This document shows, piece after piece, positions 12,075 to 19,433 of a stretch of DNA of 64,000 bases. The translations under genes and the position numbers were made by a program. The stretch comes from Pseudomonas berkeleyensis. GTDB lineage: Bacteria > Pseudomonadota > Gammaproteobacteria > Pseudomonadales > Pseudomonadaceae. The notes beneath the pieces are model-generated. The model was not told the origin of the DNA, searched no databases, and saw only the letters and a list, made by a program, of their open reading frames with translations. The DNA lies in contig NZ_CP059139.1 in NCBI RefSeq assembly GCF_014109765.1, positions 1,674,001 through 1,738,000 of the forward strand, read 5' to 3'. How positions within the stretch are numbered: the first letter of the stretch is position 1; every line of letters starts with the position of its first letter.

Positions 12075-12231
12075 CGCCAGGGGCCTCCAGAAAAACTCAC
12101 ATGGTTTTCTGTGGGCGTGGGGGAGCAGAAGTTCCGGTAAATGGGTGAATGGTCAGGACGGCTTTAATCCGTAGGAGAAGAGGCCGTGGCTGTAAGTAGA
12201 ATTCCTGATTGGATACTGGATTAGTGAAACG

Positions 12232-12263
12232 AAAAAGCCCCATCAGTGATGACGGGGCTTTTT
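12232..12263. terminator. Rho-independent terminator, probably the original tRNA-Gly terminator
   Basis: Arms AAAAAGCCCCATCA and TGACGGGGCTTTTT pair with one mismatch around a GTGA loop, with A and T tracts on both sides so it can work in either direction. It lies 11 bp from the att copy. Before integration it would have stood directly downstream of tRNA-Gly. Confidence 0.8.
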
Positions 12264-12273
12264 CTTGGCTGTC

Positions 12274-12299
12274 TGGAGCGGGTGATGGGAATCGAACCC
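12274..12299. repeat. att site, left copy (tRNA-Gly 3' end)
   Basis: The 26 bases TGGAGCGGGTGATGGG-AATCGAACCC are identical to the last 26 bases of tRNA-Gly at 19434-19459 and diverge immediately after. This is the target duplication left by site-specific integration. Confidence 0.92.
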
Positions 12300-12575
12300 T
12301 TTCCGGGGCCTCGCTTTGATCCGCAAAGCCCGGCTTTACTGGTCTTGCAGCCCATCCTTTGCGGCATTTCTCTGCTATCCCTTGCAGTGATTTCGACACT
12401 TTTTCGACTCTCTCGCTAGACAGCCATGGTGCCAGTCAGTAGCGTCTGGCCATCACATGCGTGGTGATTCTGGGGCGTGCGGTCTTTGAGGTTGTGATTT
12501 ATTCATAATTAAATGTTGCAACACGAACTATGTTGTCGCCATTAATCTTAATTGTTTTGAGTATTGGTCAGTATT

Positions 12576-13295
12576 ATGCAGAGCTCTAATCATCGGATAT
12601 TTATTCCTTATCATGCGCCAGCTTTATTTGATCGGGCTCTTGAGTGCTCAAGATTTGAGCAAGGAGTTGCTGTGGTAATTCTTTGTGCTGCAAGTATTGA
12701 GGCGTTAACTCATGATTTGACGGAGTGGTATAAGATAGCTGTAGATCATAAGGATGCGTGCCCCAATAAAGACCGAGAAAGCAAAGGGTTTTTTCGATCT
12801 AGTTATGTATTCTGCGTTTCTTTTTTACACTCCATAACAGAGCAAGAGATTAAAGCTTGCGAGGGGTTGCAGGCGCTAGAGAAAGAACGTAGGGGTCTAG
12901 AAGACAAGATAGAGTTTATTTTTAAGGCATTTGGTGAAAAGCCTCCAAAAGGGACAAAAGTATGGCAGGAATTTATTCTGTTAAATAACATTAGAAATGA
13001 GATTGTTCATGCTAAAGGAGAGACTCTTAAACAAGATCAGTCTTTTTCTCTCTCCGATGGGAAGAACTCACTGATTGAGGGGTATCCTGATTTTGTTAAA
13101 GATCTTCAGCGTAAAGGGTTGGTTTGTGTTCCCGATGCCTTGGATAAAGGTAAAAGCTGGCTTGAGTTGATTGAGAAAGACTCTAGGTTTTTAAATTGGT
13201 GTATTGAAGTCACTCGGAATTACTTTAAGGCTATTATTAAAGTTATTCCTGATTCTCACATGTCGCTCGGATTTAAGTCGGAAATAAGGTTTTAG
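12576..13295 (+). CDS. Putative HEPN-domain protein, element cargo
   Basis: The product is about 239 residues and mostly helical, with strongly AT-rich codons unlike the flanking chromosome. It contains R140-N-E-I-V-H145 within LLNNIRNEIVHAKG, which fits the R-x4-6-H active site of HEPN ribonucleases, with the polar Asn after Arg that is usual in them. The first half has a helix of the type CAASIEALTHDLTEWY, also seen in HEPN-like proteins. HEPN RNases are common in toxin-antitoxin and anti-phage systems. ATG 12576 is chosen; an upstream TTG adds four residues, and neither has a clear ribosome-binding site. The family is not recognised, so the function is inference. Confidence 0.6.
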   Translation: MQSSNHRIFIPYHAPALFDRALECSRFEQGVAVVILCAASIEALTHDLTEWYKIAVDHKDACPNKDRESKGFFRSSYVFCVSFLHSITEQEIKACEGLQALEKERRGLEDKIEFIFKAFGEKPPKGTKVWQEFILLNNIRNEIVHAKGETLKQDQSFSLSDGKNSLIEGYPDFVKDLQRKGLVCVPDALDKGKSWLELIEKDSRFLNWCIEVTRNYFKAIIKVIPDSHMSLGFKSEIRF

Positions 13296-13414
13296 TAAGC
13301 GGGGTGTTTGGTGGGGGAGCTGGGGAGTTCTATTTTGTCTTGAAATTGGTTTGTTGTTTTCTTTGCTCGCTAGGTTGCTATGTTGCGAAGAATTTTGTTT
13401 CTGTGGAGGGGCAA

Positions 13415-14188
13415 ATGGATTACTTGGTGGTTTTAAAAGATATTGTGCAAATTGTCTTTTGGTTGTTGGCGGGGGTGTTAGCTGTCCTTACCTATCGTCA
13501 AGCCCGCCGTACAGTGCTACAGCCCATTCGGACGGAGGTGTTCAAGGAACAGTTGAAGGTTATGAGTGAAGTGATGTCGCTTTTTGTTGGAAAAGGCGAA
13601 GTCCCACTTAGAGAGGATTTCAAATTCTATGCATTATTTAATGCGAATGCTTGCTATTTGTTGGACTCCTATGCTGCCAGTGTTTTTGATATGAAATTTG
13701 ATCCTGATAAGAGGCTTTATAATTCGACTGACTGTCCAATGAAGATTCACACTATTGAATCAATCAAAAAAACTTCTGGCTCGCAAGACGGGAGCGGTAG
13801 TGCATTGTACTCTCAGGTGTATGTGGGTGATTGGAGTTTGCATGAGGTTGATAGGCTTTATCTCAATAAACAGTGCTGTGAGATGACTCAGAGAATTACA
13901 CAGCTCTTAGAGAATCCATTGCTGCCATCAAGAATGGTGGAGTTGCTGTCTGAATATTTAAAGATTGTAGGTAACAATCAATCTATTCTTATGAGGTTGC
14001 TTGAGAAAGAATCGAAGAGCTTGGCGGCAAAATTTCCGTCACTTCATGATATGGATGCTCATGCAGTATGGTCTCGTAATCTGCTGACCGAGTACATGAA
14101 AGAGTTTGAACACTTCAAGCCTGTTGCTGATGAAATTGTTAAGTTTGTTCGTTGCTATTTTGGAACTGATAACCTTAAGCGCCTGTGA
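13415..14188 (+). CDS. Membrane-anchored hypothetical protein, element cargo
   Basis: The product is about 257 residues with one N-terminal transmembrane helix (IVQIVFWLLAGVLAVLTY) followed by a basic stretch (RQARRTVLQPIRTEVFKEQ) and a cytoplasmic helical domain. I chose ATG 13415 because GGAGG lies 5 nt upstream. The same frame is open back to GTG 13304 and would add another hydrophobic helix (FYFVLKLVCCFLCSLGCY). It follows the HEPN-motif gene by about 120 bp in the same direction and is equally AT-rich, so the two were probably acquired together. No family is recognised. Confidence 0.6.
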   Translation: MDYLVVLKDIVQIVFWLLAGVLAVLTYRQARRTVLQPIRTEVFKEQLKVMSEVMSLFVGKGEVPLREDFKFYALFNANACYLLDSYAASVFDMKFDPDKRLYNSTDCPMKIHTIESIKKTSGSQDGSGSALYSQVYVGDWSLHEVDRLYLNKQCCEMTQRITQLLENPLLPSRMVELLSEYLKIVGNNQSILMRLLEKESKSLAAKFPSLHDMDAHAVWSRNLLTEYMKEFEHFKPVADEIVKFVRCYFGTDNLKRL

Positions 14189-14195
14189 TTTCAGG

Positions 14196-14654
14196 TTATT
14201 TGAATATGTCTCGTCTTGAATGAGCGTGTACAGTTTCTCTTTTGCTTAGCCAGAGCGTTACGAGTACCCAGTAATCACGAGCTCTTTTGCTACCTAAATC
14301 CAGCCCTGCCTCAAGGTCTTTGATTGTAAGTTTCTCCCCAGGGCGTACGTTCTTATTGACGGGGTGAAAGCTATTAACCGATTTGAAGTCCCATACTCCG
14401 TCTTTGTTGATGTAGGCGTAGGCGACTTCAACACTCTCTATGTATCTGGTTTTTGAGTGTTTTGGATTGTTTACGATCTGCAGCTCGTCGAGCCTTGTAT
14501 AGATAAGGCTCTTTCCTGCTAGCGCTCGGCCTTTCCCCGTTACTTTGAAAGCCCATTCGTCATGGGCTTGCCCTACGTAGAAGGCGACTTCTTCGGCTGC
14601 CTTGGCCTGCGTGAACGCGACAAGGCACAGGATGGTGCATATCAGTTTCTTCAT
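14196..14654 (-). CDS. Secreted hypothetical protein, element cargo
   Basis: The 152-residue protein starts with a clear signal peptide (MKKLICTILCLVAFTQAKAA) and is probably periplasmic. The mature part is small and mixed, with a YIESVEVAYAYINKDGVWDF beta-like section and a GEKLTIKDLEAGLDLG segment. It converges with the membrane-protein gene, leaving 7 bp between stops. I recognise no family; it may be a cargo gene or part of the same module. Confidence 0.6.
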   Translation of the reverse strand: MKKLICTILCLVAFTQAKAAEEVAFYVGQAHDEWAFKVTGKGRALAGKSLIYTRLDELQIVNNPKHSKTRYIESVEVAYAYINKDGVWDFKSVNSFHPVNKNVRPGEKLTIKDLEAGLDLGSKRARDYWVLVTLWLSKRETVHAHSRRDIFK

Positions 14655-14680
14655 GGTTGACCGAGATCCTTTCGGGCGTG

Positions 14681-14751
14681 CCAGCGCCTAGCAGCTTCCA
14701 GGGTGATCGCTATCCCGCGTTGGGTTGGCTCAAGTTTCGGTTGGCTTCGTC
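14681..14751. repeat. Direct repeat, copy 1 (ends of duplicated repressor genes)
   Basis: This 71-bp stretch matches 14999-15069 at 70 of 71 positions. It covers the C-terminal codons and downstream flank of each repressor-like gene and marks a tandem duplication with a period of 318 bp. Confidence 0.85.
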
Positions 14752-14979
14752 ATAGGCTGGGCTGGTCTGGCCGATCTCTGGCGCAGTCTTCCCGCTGGCC
14801 AGCCATAGGGCGTAATGGGGGTAAAGCCCGACCAGCACGTCTACTTCCTCCGTGCTCACTCGCACAGCTCCCTTGCTCACGTTCAGCCATCGGCTGTGAT
14901 CCGTCTCGCTCATCTGGCTCAGCTTCTTGGGGCCAACCGTCTTGATCAATAACCGTGCTCTATCTGCTGATCTTTCCAT
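14710..14979 (-). CDS. Repressor-like DNA-binding protein, copy 1
   Basis: The 89-residue product starts ADRARLLIKTVGPKK and continues with DHSRWLNVSKGAVRVSTEEV, which fits a short helix-turn-helix of the kind found in phage immunity regions, followed by a conserved tail PEIGQTSPAYDEANRNL. It is paralogous to the 89-residue protein at 15028-15297, with roughly 70% identity by eye. An AGG-containing site precedes ATG 14979. Its position, divergent from the excision/replication genes, suggests it controls the element's switch between integration and replication. Confidence 0.7.
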   Translation of the reverse strand: MERSADRARLLIKTVGPKKLSQMSETDHSRWLNVSKGAVRVSTEEVDVLVGLYPHYALWLASGKTAPEIGQTSPAYDEANRNLSQPNAG

Positions 14980-14998
14980 CTCAAACCTCGCGGGCGAA

Positions 14999-15069
14999 CC
15001 AGCGCCTAGCAGCTTCCAGGGTGATCGCTATCCCGCGTTGGGTTGGTTCAAGTTTCGGTTGGCTTCGTC
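14999..15069. repeat. Direct repeat, copy 2
   Basis: Partner of 14681-14751, with one mismatch. It overlaps the 3' end of the second repressor-like gene. Confidence 0.85.
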
Positions 15070-15297
15070 GTAGTCAGGACTGGTTTGGCCAATCTCTGGT
15101 GCTACCTGCCCGTTTGCCAGCCACAGGGCGTACTGGGGGAAGAGCTTGATCAGTACGTCAATCTCTTCGGTGCTTACTCGCACCGCACCTTTGCTCACAC
15201 TCAGCCACCTATCGTGGCTGACGCCGCCTGCCTCGCTGGCCTTCTTCGGGCCGATCTTCTTGATTAGTAGCCTTGCTCTATCAGCGCTGGTGGTCAT
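15028..15297 (-). CDS. Repressor-like DNA-binding protein, copy 2
   Basis: The 89-residue paralogue of the previous gene (MTTSADRARLLIKKIGPKKA... SHDRWLSVSKGAVRVSTEE). I chose ATG 15297 because it gives the same length as copy 1; the frame is open further, with an alternative ATG at 15312. It is the copy that directly faces the excisionase operon across an AT-rich divergent promoter region containing a perfect palindrome, so it is the likelier acting repressor. Confidence 0.7.
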   Translation of the reverse strand: MTTSADRARLLIKKIGPKKASEAGGVSHDRWLSVSKGAVRVSTEEIDVLIKLFPQYALWLANGQVAPEIGQTSPDYDEANRNLNQPNAG

Positions 15298-15367
15298 ATG
15301 CAGATTATTCATCGATAAATAGCAAGGAAATAATTGCTTAGCCCTGCTATGCGCGGTAATAATTTCC

Positions 15368-15390
15368 GCAAAGGAAATAGATTCCTTTGC
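15368..15390. promoter_or_regulatory. Candidate operator in the element's divergent promoter region
   Basis: GCAAAGGAA-ATAGA-TTCCTTTGC is a perfect 9-bp inverted repeat with a 5-bp spacer. A second, imperfect pair (GGAAATAATT near 15327 and AATAATTTCC near 15358) lies just to the left. Both sit between the repressor-like gene and the excisionase-like gene, as expected for a phage switch. Confidence 0.65.
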
Positions 15391-15429
15391 TGCTCTCTGA
15401 AAATTGCCGAACATAGTGGATTAAAGCCG

Positions 15430-15648
15430 ATGGATACGGAAGGTCTTGACCCCCAAAAGCTGCACGGTGCCCCGCCCTTGATGCCGTGGCAGAAGTTTGC
15501 CGAGTGGATCGGCATGGGCGACGAACCCATCGTTGTGCGCACCTGGATCGAACGTAACTACCTGCCGTCGCGCAAGGTAGGCAAGCGCACCATGGTCAAC
15601 GTGGCCTTGCTGCACCAACAACTGCTTGAACAGGAATGGACGCTATGA
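15430..15648 (+). CDS. Excisionase-like / MerR-fold DNA-binding protein
   Basis: The 72-residue product has LMPWQKFAEWIGMGDEPIVV followed by RTWIERNYLPSRKVGKRTMV, the layout of a winged-helix excisionase or AlpA-like regulator (helix, turn, 'R-x-W-x-x-x-x-x-x-P-S-x-K-x-G-x-R'). Pf prophages have a comparable Xis gene as the first rightward gene. ATG 15430 is chosen; the frame is open 32 codons upstream, but that overlaps the operator. Its stop overlaps the next gene by ATGA. Confidence 0.7.
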   Translation: MDTEGLDPQKLHGAPPLMPWQKFAEWIGMGDEPIVVRTWIERNYLPSRKVGKRTMVNVALLHQQLLEQEWTL

Positions 15649-15860
15649 GCAAAGCAGACGAAAGCCTCGACCTGTGCAGCCTCAAGACCTTTGCCGAGCT
15701 GAGTGGCGTGTCAGTGGAAGAGGTGGCCGATTGGGCCGCTACCGGCACCATCCCGACGCTCAAGCTGGCCGACTTCCGCATGGTCAACCTGGCTCGCCTG
15801 CGGGCCGATCTGACCAAAGGCAAAGCCGAGTTCAAGGAAGGGGACTACGCCCATGGCTAA
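15645..15860 (+). CDS. Small Pf-like element protein (71 aa)
   Basis: MSKADESLDLCSLKTFAELS is followed by VEEVADWAATGTIPTLKLAD, another short helix-turn-helix-like arrangement similar in layout to the excisionase-like gene before it. It overlaps that gene's stop by ATGA and the next gene's start by 8 bp, so the run is translationally coupled. Pf prophages have a small gene in this position, but I cannot assign a function. Confidence 0.65.
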   Translation: MSKADESLDLCSLKTFAELSGVSVEEVADWAATGTIPTLKLADFRMVNLARLRADLTKGKAEFKEGDYAHG

Positions 15861-16200
15861 GCAACCTTTCCAGCTCGACCCGGTTACCGCTGTTGGTCTC
15901 CTGGGGCAGACCGTGCTCATGGAACTGTACTGGGAAGATGAAGGCGAACGCCGGTGGCGCTGCTACCACGTCATTGGCCTGGTACTGCCAGTGCCGGGCG
16001 TGTTTGAAGACGGCTACTTCCTGACCATGCCGTTCGAAGGCGGCCACGAGCACCCGCTGGAAGTGCACTTCCACTTGATCCAGACCGCCCGAGTCATTCA
16101 CGGTCGTGGTCACACCACTGCCAAGGTGCTGGAGCGCTTGCAGCTCCCGCAACTGATCCAAGCCCAGCAACCCACGGAAGGAGAGCGCCGCCATGGCTAA
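15853..16200 (+). CDS. Element protein of unknown function (115 aa), paralogue A
   Basis: It starts MAKQPFQLDPVTAVGLLGQT and has a beta-rich pattern (VLMELYWEDEGERRWRCYHV), then a charged C-terminus. It resembles the next gene: both share MAK...LD..TA...GQTVL.EL.WE...E..W.C..I.G...P. Position and size fit a Pf-prophage hypothetical protein. It overlaps both neighbours by 8 bp. Confidence 0.65.
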   Translation: MAKQPFQLDPVTAVGLLGQTVLMELYWEDEGERRWRCYHVIGLVLPVPGVFEDGYFLTMPFEGGHEHPLEVHFHLIQTARVIHGRGHTTAKVLERLQLPQLIQAQQPTEGERRHG

Positions 16201-16591
16201 GCGCGGATTGACCCTGGATACGCCTACGGCTCTGAGCTACGTCGGCCAAACCGTCCTGCTGGAACTGAGGTGGGAAGGGGATACGGAATCCTTCTGGCAG
16301 TGCGCCGATATCGTCGGCGTGCTGATCCCTCGGGACAGCATGCAAGGCGCTCCTTGTTTCCTCGCCGTCGAGGTCAGCTCCAGCACGGGCAACCCGAACG
16401 AATTCTACTTCGACGACATTTGCACTATCAGGGCGATGCGGTACCGCGACCGGCATGGTTCCGGCAACGTACTGGGCCGCATGACCCTGACCCATTCCGC
16501 CGATGGTTCCGGGTCAGGGGCCGCGCTCCCGGCTCGTCGGAACAGCTCCACCGTTCCGGCGAACGGAAGCACGGGCGCAGCGCACCCTTGA
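16193..16591 (+). CDS. Element protein of unknown function (132 aa), paralogue B
   Basis: [20 protein letters not shown] is followed by [20 protein letters not shown], clearly related to the previous gene over the first 60 residues. The C-terminus ([20 protein letters not shown]) is low-complexity and unrelated. It looks like an old tandem duplication whose tail has drifted. In a complete Pf prophage the ssDNA-binding protein and coat genes would follow here; instead comes the ORF at 16601. Confidence 0.65.
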   Translation: MAKRGLTLDTPTALSYVGQTVLLELRWEGDTESFWQCADIVGVLIPRDSMQGAPCFLAVEVSSSTGNPNEFYFDDICTIRAMRYRDRHGSGNVLGRMTLTHSADGSGSGAALPARRNSSTVPANGSTGAAHP

Positions 16592-16600
16592 CCCCGCGCC

Positions 16601-17038
16601 ATGAAAACAAGCCTGACCACGGGAGAGTGGGGCAGCTTCACCGCCCCGCGCTCCCGAGCCCTCGGCGGCAAGAGTGGGATGACAAGGGCAAAGCCCTTGG
16701 TGTTGATCCAGACCCGCCCGCTGCACTTCGCTGACTGCCTGCACCTTGTGTTCCTGGCGCTGCTGAGCGCCTTCCTCTGGTACGCCAGCCTTCCGCCCTT
16801 TGATCGTCCTCAGGTGCCTGCCTACGTCCAGGAACAACCGTGCCTGATCGACCGACAAGACCGAATTGAATACCCCGAGCACTGGATGGAGAGAAAGGCG
16901 TGCGAAGCCGCTAGCGCACGAACGCACGCCGAGGCACGAGGCGCGCGTGCGCGCGACGGCGGCGTGGCGCGTATGAGCGAGCGCCGGAGTGGTTCAGTTC
17001 AGAACGAAGGCGCGAGCGAGGCACGCGCCTCGCGCTGA
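16601..17038 (+). CDS. Hypothetical single-pass membrane protein (145 aa)
   Basis: One hydrophobic helix lies at about residues 46-64 ([19 protein letters not shown]), followed by a short [20 protein letters not shown] segment and an Arg/Ala/Gly-rich tail. The tail is encoded by very GC-rich, palindrome-filled DNA (16920-17035), so the end of the frame may be read through an origin-like region rather than selected as protein. It occupies the place of the virion genes of Pf prophages but is not recognisable as a coat protein or Zot. Confidence 0.45.
   Translation: MKTSLTTGEWGSFTAPRSRALGGKSGMTRAKPLVLIQTRPLHFADCLHLVFLALLSAFLWYASLPPFDRPQVPAYVQEQPCLIDRQDRIEYPEHWMERKACEAASARTHAEARGARARDGGVARMSERRSGSVQNEGASEARASR
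17016..17033. other. Stem-loop upstream of the replication gene
   Basis: GCGAGGC-ACGC-GCCTCGC is a perfect 7-bp stem with a 4-nt loop. It lies in a GC-rich stretch that also has GCGCGCGTGCGCGC near 16941-16954, about 70 bp before the rep start. It could be a terminator, or part of a replication origin nicked by the initiator; the sequence alone does not decide. Confidence 0.4.
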
Positions 17039-17102
17039 CGCCCCTGTAACACGTCAGAAAGTAAGACGAAAACTTCCGCAGTAATCAGCAATAGGTGACT
17101 GA

Positions 17103-18383
17103 GTGAAAAAGCCAAAAGACTTCCTTCGCATGGACATGCTGGCACGTGAAGACGTGAACGGTCGGCTGTTCGTAGACCCGGGCAACGCCCGTATCGTCGA
17201 CCTGTCGAAAGTCCGCCTGCTGCACTGTGGCGTGGATACCGTCCGCCAGCTCTACCGTGGCCTGCTCCGGCCGGAGCTGCTGTGCCTGTTCGACAAACCC
17301 GGCACCATCGTCGACTTCGCGGGAGAGCGCTGGCATGCAGGCCGGGTGAGCAAGGATTCGGGCTATCAGTACAAGCTGCAGAACGCCGACCTGGGCTTCG
17401 TGCTGCTGCTCAAGAACTACAACGCCAAGGTCGAGAACATCGGCCCACACCTCAAGGTCGAGGTGTCCCCGCATGCCATCGACGCCTTGTCGCCCGAGCG
17501 CCTACAGGCCCGCATGGATTTCTATGCTGAGCAGATTCTCACGCACGTTGAACGCAACCAATGCGCGGTGCATCTCGCCCTGGATGTTCAAGGCTGGCAA
17601 CCGCCCGCTGATCTGGTCGCACGCATGCACTGCCGCGCCCGCTCGGCTCGTGATATCTCCGGCATCAAGGAAATCACCTGGGACACGAAAAGCAGCGTGT
17701 ACGGTCGTGGTGAGACCTACATGTTCGGCTCTGCCGGTGGCGTCCAGCTGGCCATCTACAACAAAACCGAACAGGCCAAGGCCACCGACAAACTCGACTA
17801 CTGGGAAGGCGTCTGGCGACGTCGTGACAGCTTCGACGAAGGCGACCCGGACAACTACAACCAAGACCAGACAGTGTGGCGTGTCGAGCTGCGTTACCAC
17901 CATTCGGTTATCCAGCAATTTGCCAGTGGCTCCGTTGATCTGCACACCGGCAACGCCATCGATACCAACAGCTACGCCGCCTTAACACCGCACCTCGACG
18001 GCCTCTGGCGCTACGGCATGCAGCAGTTCAAGTTGCTGGCTCGCCCCGGCTACTACGAACCCATCTGGACGCTGCTACGCGAAGACGCCCGCGTCGATCT
18101 GCCGGTCGATTCGCTGCTCGATGACACTGAGTACAAGCGCAACTACAAGACCTCTCGGGGCTTCTCCGGCAAGAACGTGGAACTGTTCCTGGGAAACTTC
18201 GTAAGCCTGCTGGCACGGGAGCGAGTGGGCGCTAGAAAGGGCTTTTACCGGCTCAAGGATTGGGAATGCTGGCCGGTAATTCGTGACCACTACGCCGCCA
18301 AGGGGATGGACGAGGACGGGCTGTACAAGCACCTCAAGAACATCCTGGAGGAACGGCATGTCAGGTGGGGCAGGGCGGTCTGA
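17103..18383 (+). CDS. Pf1-type phage replication initiation protein
   Basis: The 426-residue protein resembles the replication initiator encoded just before the integrase in Pf1/Pf4-like filamentous phages (the RstA/Rep_trans-like rolling-circle group). Visible features are GGVQLAIYNKTEQAK and TVWRVELRYHHSVIQ, the conserved 'R-x-E' section of these initiators, and a C-terminal WEC-PVIRDHY domain. The GTG start at 17103 is the only good one. The stop overlaps the integrase start (TGATG). If active, the element can replicate as a plasmid-like circle after excision. Confidence 0.85.
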   Translation: MKKPKDFLRMDMLAREDVNGRLFVDPGNARIVDLSKVRLLHCGVDTVRQLYRGLLRPELLCLFDKPGTIVDFAGERWHAGRVSKDSGYQYKLQNADLGFVLLLKNYNAKVENIGPHLKVEVSPHAIDALSPERLQARMDFYAEQILTHVERNQCAVHLALDVQGWQPPADLVARMHCRARSARDISGIKEITWDTKSSVYGRGETYMFGSAGGVQLAIYNKTEQAKATDKLDYWEGVWRRRDSFDEGDPDNYNQDQTVWRVELRYHHSVIQQFASGSVDLHTGNAIDTNSYAALTPHLDGLWRYGMQQFKLLARPGYYEPIWTLLREDARVDLPVDSLLDDTEYKRNYKTSRGFSGKNVELFLGNFVSLLARERVGARKGFYRLKDWECWPVIRDHYAAKGMDEDGLYKHLKNILEERHVRWGRAV

Positions 18384-19408
18384 TGGCGATCATCCAACTG
18401 CCTGACGGACGCTGGAAGGTTGATGTTGAGCCCATCAAGGGGCGCCGCTTCCGCAAGACATTCAAGACCAAGACAGAGGCCACCCGCTTCGAAACAGCCT
18501 GCAAAGCCAAGGTGATGGAAACGCCCGAATGGGCACCCAAGCCAAAGGATCGCCGCAAGCTCTCCGAAGTGTTCACACGCTACTACGATCTGCACGGCCA
18601 CACCCTGGCCGACTCCAAGCGCTTGAAGCAGGTACTGGCGAACATCGCTCGTGATCTGGGCGACCCGCTGGCGGTGAAGTTCACAGCTGATCAGTTCTGC
18701 ACCCTGCGCGGCAAGCAACTGGCCGAAGGTATCCACGGCAAAACGCTGAACAACCGGCTGGGCTACGTGAAGTCGGTATTCAACGAGCTGCACCGCCTGG
18801 GCGATATCGACTACCCGAACCCGTTGGCCAAGGTGCGCCCGTTACGCCTACAGGAACGGCCGCTGTCGTACCTCTCCCAGGATCAGATAACCGAGCTACT
18901 GGATGTCTTCGACAACTACCCGAACTGCCGTCACCTGGCGCTGATCGCCCGTGTCTGTCTGGCTACCGGGGCACGTTGGGGAGAGGCTCAGGGACTGGTG
19001 CCGTCCAGGGTGAAGAATGGCGCTGTGACCTTCGCCAACACCAAGTCGAGGCGTACACGAACCATCCCGATTGCTCCCCCCCTGGAGCGGATGCTGTTGG
19101 ACTACTTCAAGGAGTACGGGCCGTTCCCGAACTGCATTCGTCATTTCAGCCGGGTCCTGGAGTCGACCTCGATCACGCTTCCGGCCGGACAAGCCACGCA
19201 CGTTCTGCGGCACACGTTCGCCAGTCACTTCGTCATGGCCGGTGGCAATATCCTCACGCTGCAGAAGGTGCTTGGGCACTCTTCCGTGACGATGACCATG
19301 CGCTATGCACACTTGTCGCCGGATCACCTGCAGGACGCGGTGCGGCTGAATCCCATCTTCGACACTTTATCGACACTTCCAAAACCCGGAAACGAAAAAG
19401 CCCTGTAG
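18383..19408 (+). CDS. Tyrosine-family site-specific integrase
   Basis: It integrates and excises the element at the tRNA-Gly att sites. The 341-residue protein starts at ATG 18383, overlapping the rep stop as TGATG. It has the N-terminal arm-binding section (MAIIQLPDGRWKVDVEPIKG), the core-binding domain, and the catalytic set: Arg in ATGARWGEAQGL, Lys in NTKSRRTRTIPI, His-x-x-Arg in HVLRHTFASHF, His in LGHSS and the nucleophile Tyr in MRYAHLSP. It lies 26 bp from the right att copy, the usual position for an integrase that targets a tRNA. Confidence 0.95.
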   Translation: MAIIQLPDGRWKVDVEPIKGRRFRKTFKTKTEATRFETACKAKVMETPEWAPKPKDRRKLSEVFTRYYDLHGHTLADSKRLKQVLANIARDLGDPLAVKFTADQFCTLRGKQLAEGIHGKTLNNRLGYVKSVFNELHRLGDIDYPNPLAKVRPLRLQERPLSYLSQDQITELLDVFDNYPNCRHLALIARVCLATGARWGEAQGLVPSRVKNGAVTFANTKSRRTRTIPIAPPLERMLLDYFKEYGPFPNCIRHFSRVLESTSITLPAGQATHVLRHTFASHFVMAGGNILTLQKVLGHSSVTMTMRYAHLSPDHLQDAVRLNPIFDTLSTLPKPGNEKAL

Positions 19409-19420
19409 AAACAGGGCTTT
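19397..19420. terminator. Bidirectional terminator at the integrase end
   Basis: AAAGCCCTGT-AGAA-ACAGGGCTTT is a perfect 10-bp stem that contains the integrase stop codon. A and T runs flank both sides, so it can end the integrase transcript and also the tRNA transcript coming from the right. Confidence 0.85.
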
Positions 19421-19433
19421 AGCTTTGCGATTT

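Larger units (their letters stand above)
12075..12575. other. Gene-free stretch: chromosome-element junction
   Basis: No gene is supported. It contains the mscS upstream region, a bidirectional terminator (12232-12263), the tRNA 3'-end duplication (12274-12299) and the element's left end. Base composition falls sharply to AT-rich after about 12480. TTCGACACTTT at 12392-12402 recurs at the opposite end of the element (19358-19368). Confidence 0.7.

Noticed and set aside
12097..12399. A 100-codon frame on the minus strand across the att site
   Set aside because: It reads through the duplicated tRNA end and a terminator hairpin (RVRFPSPAP is a typical translated-tRNA artefact).
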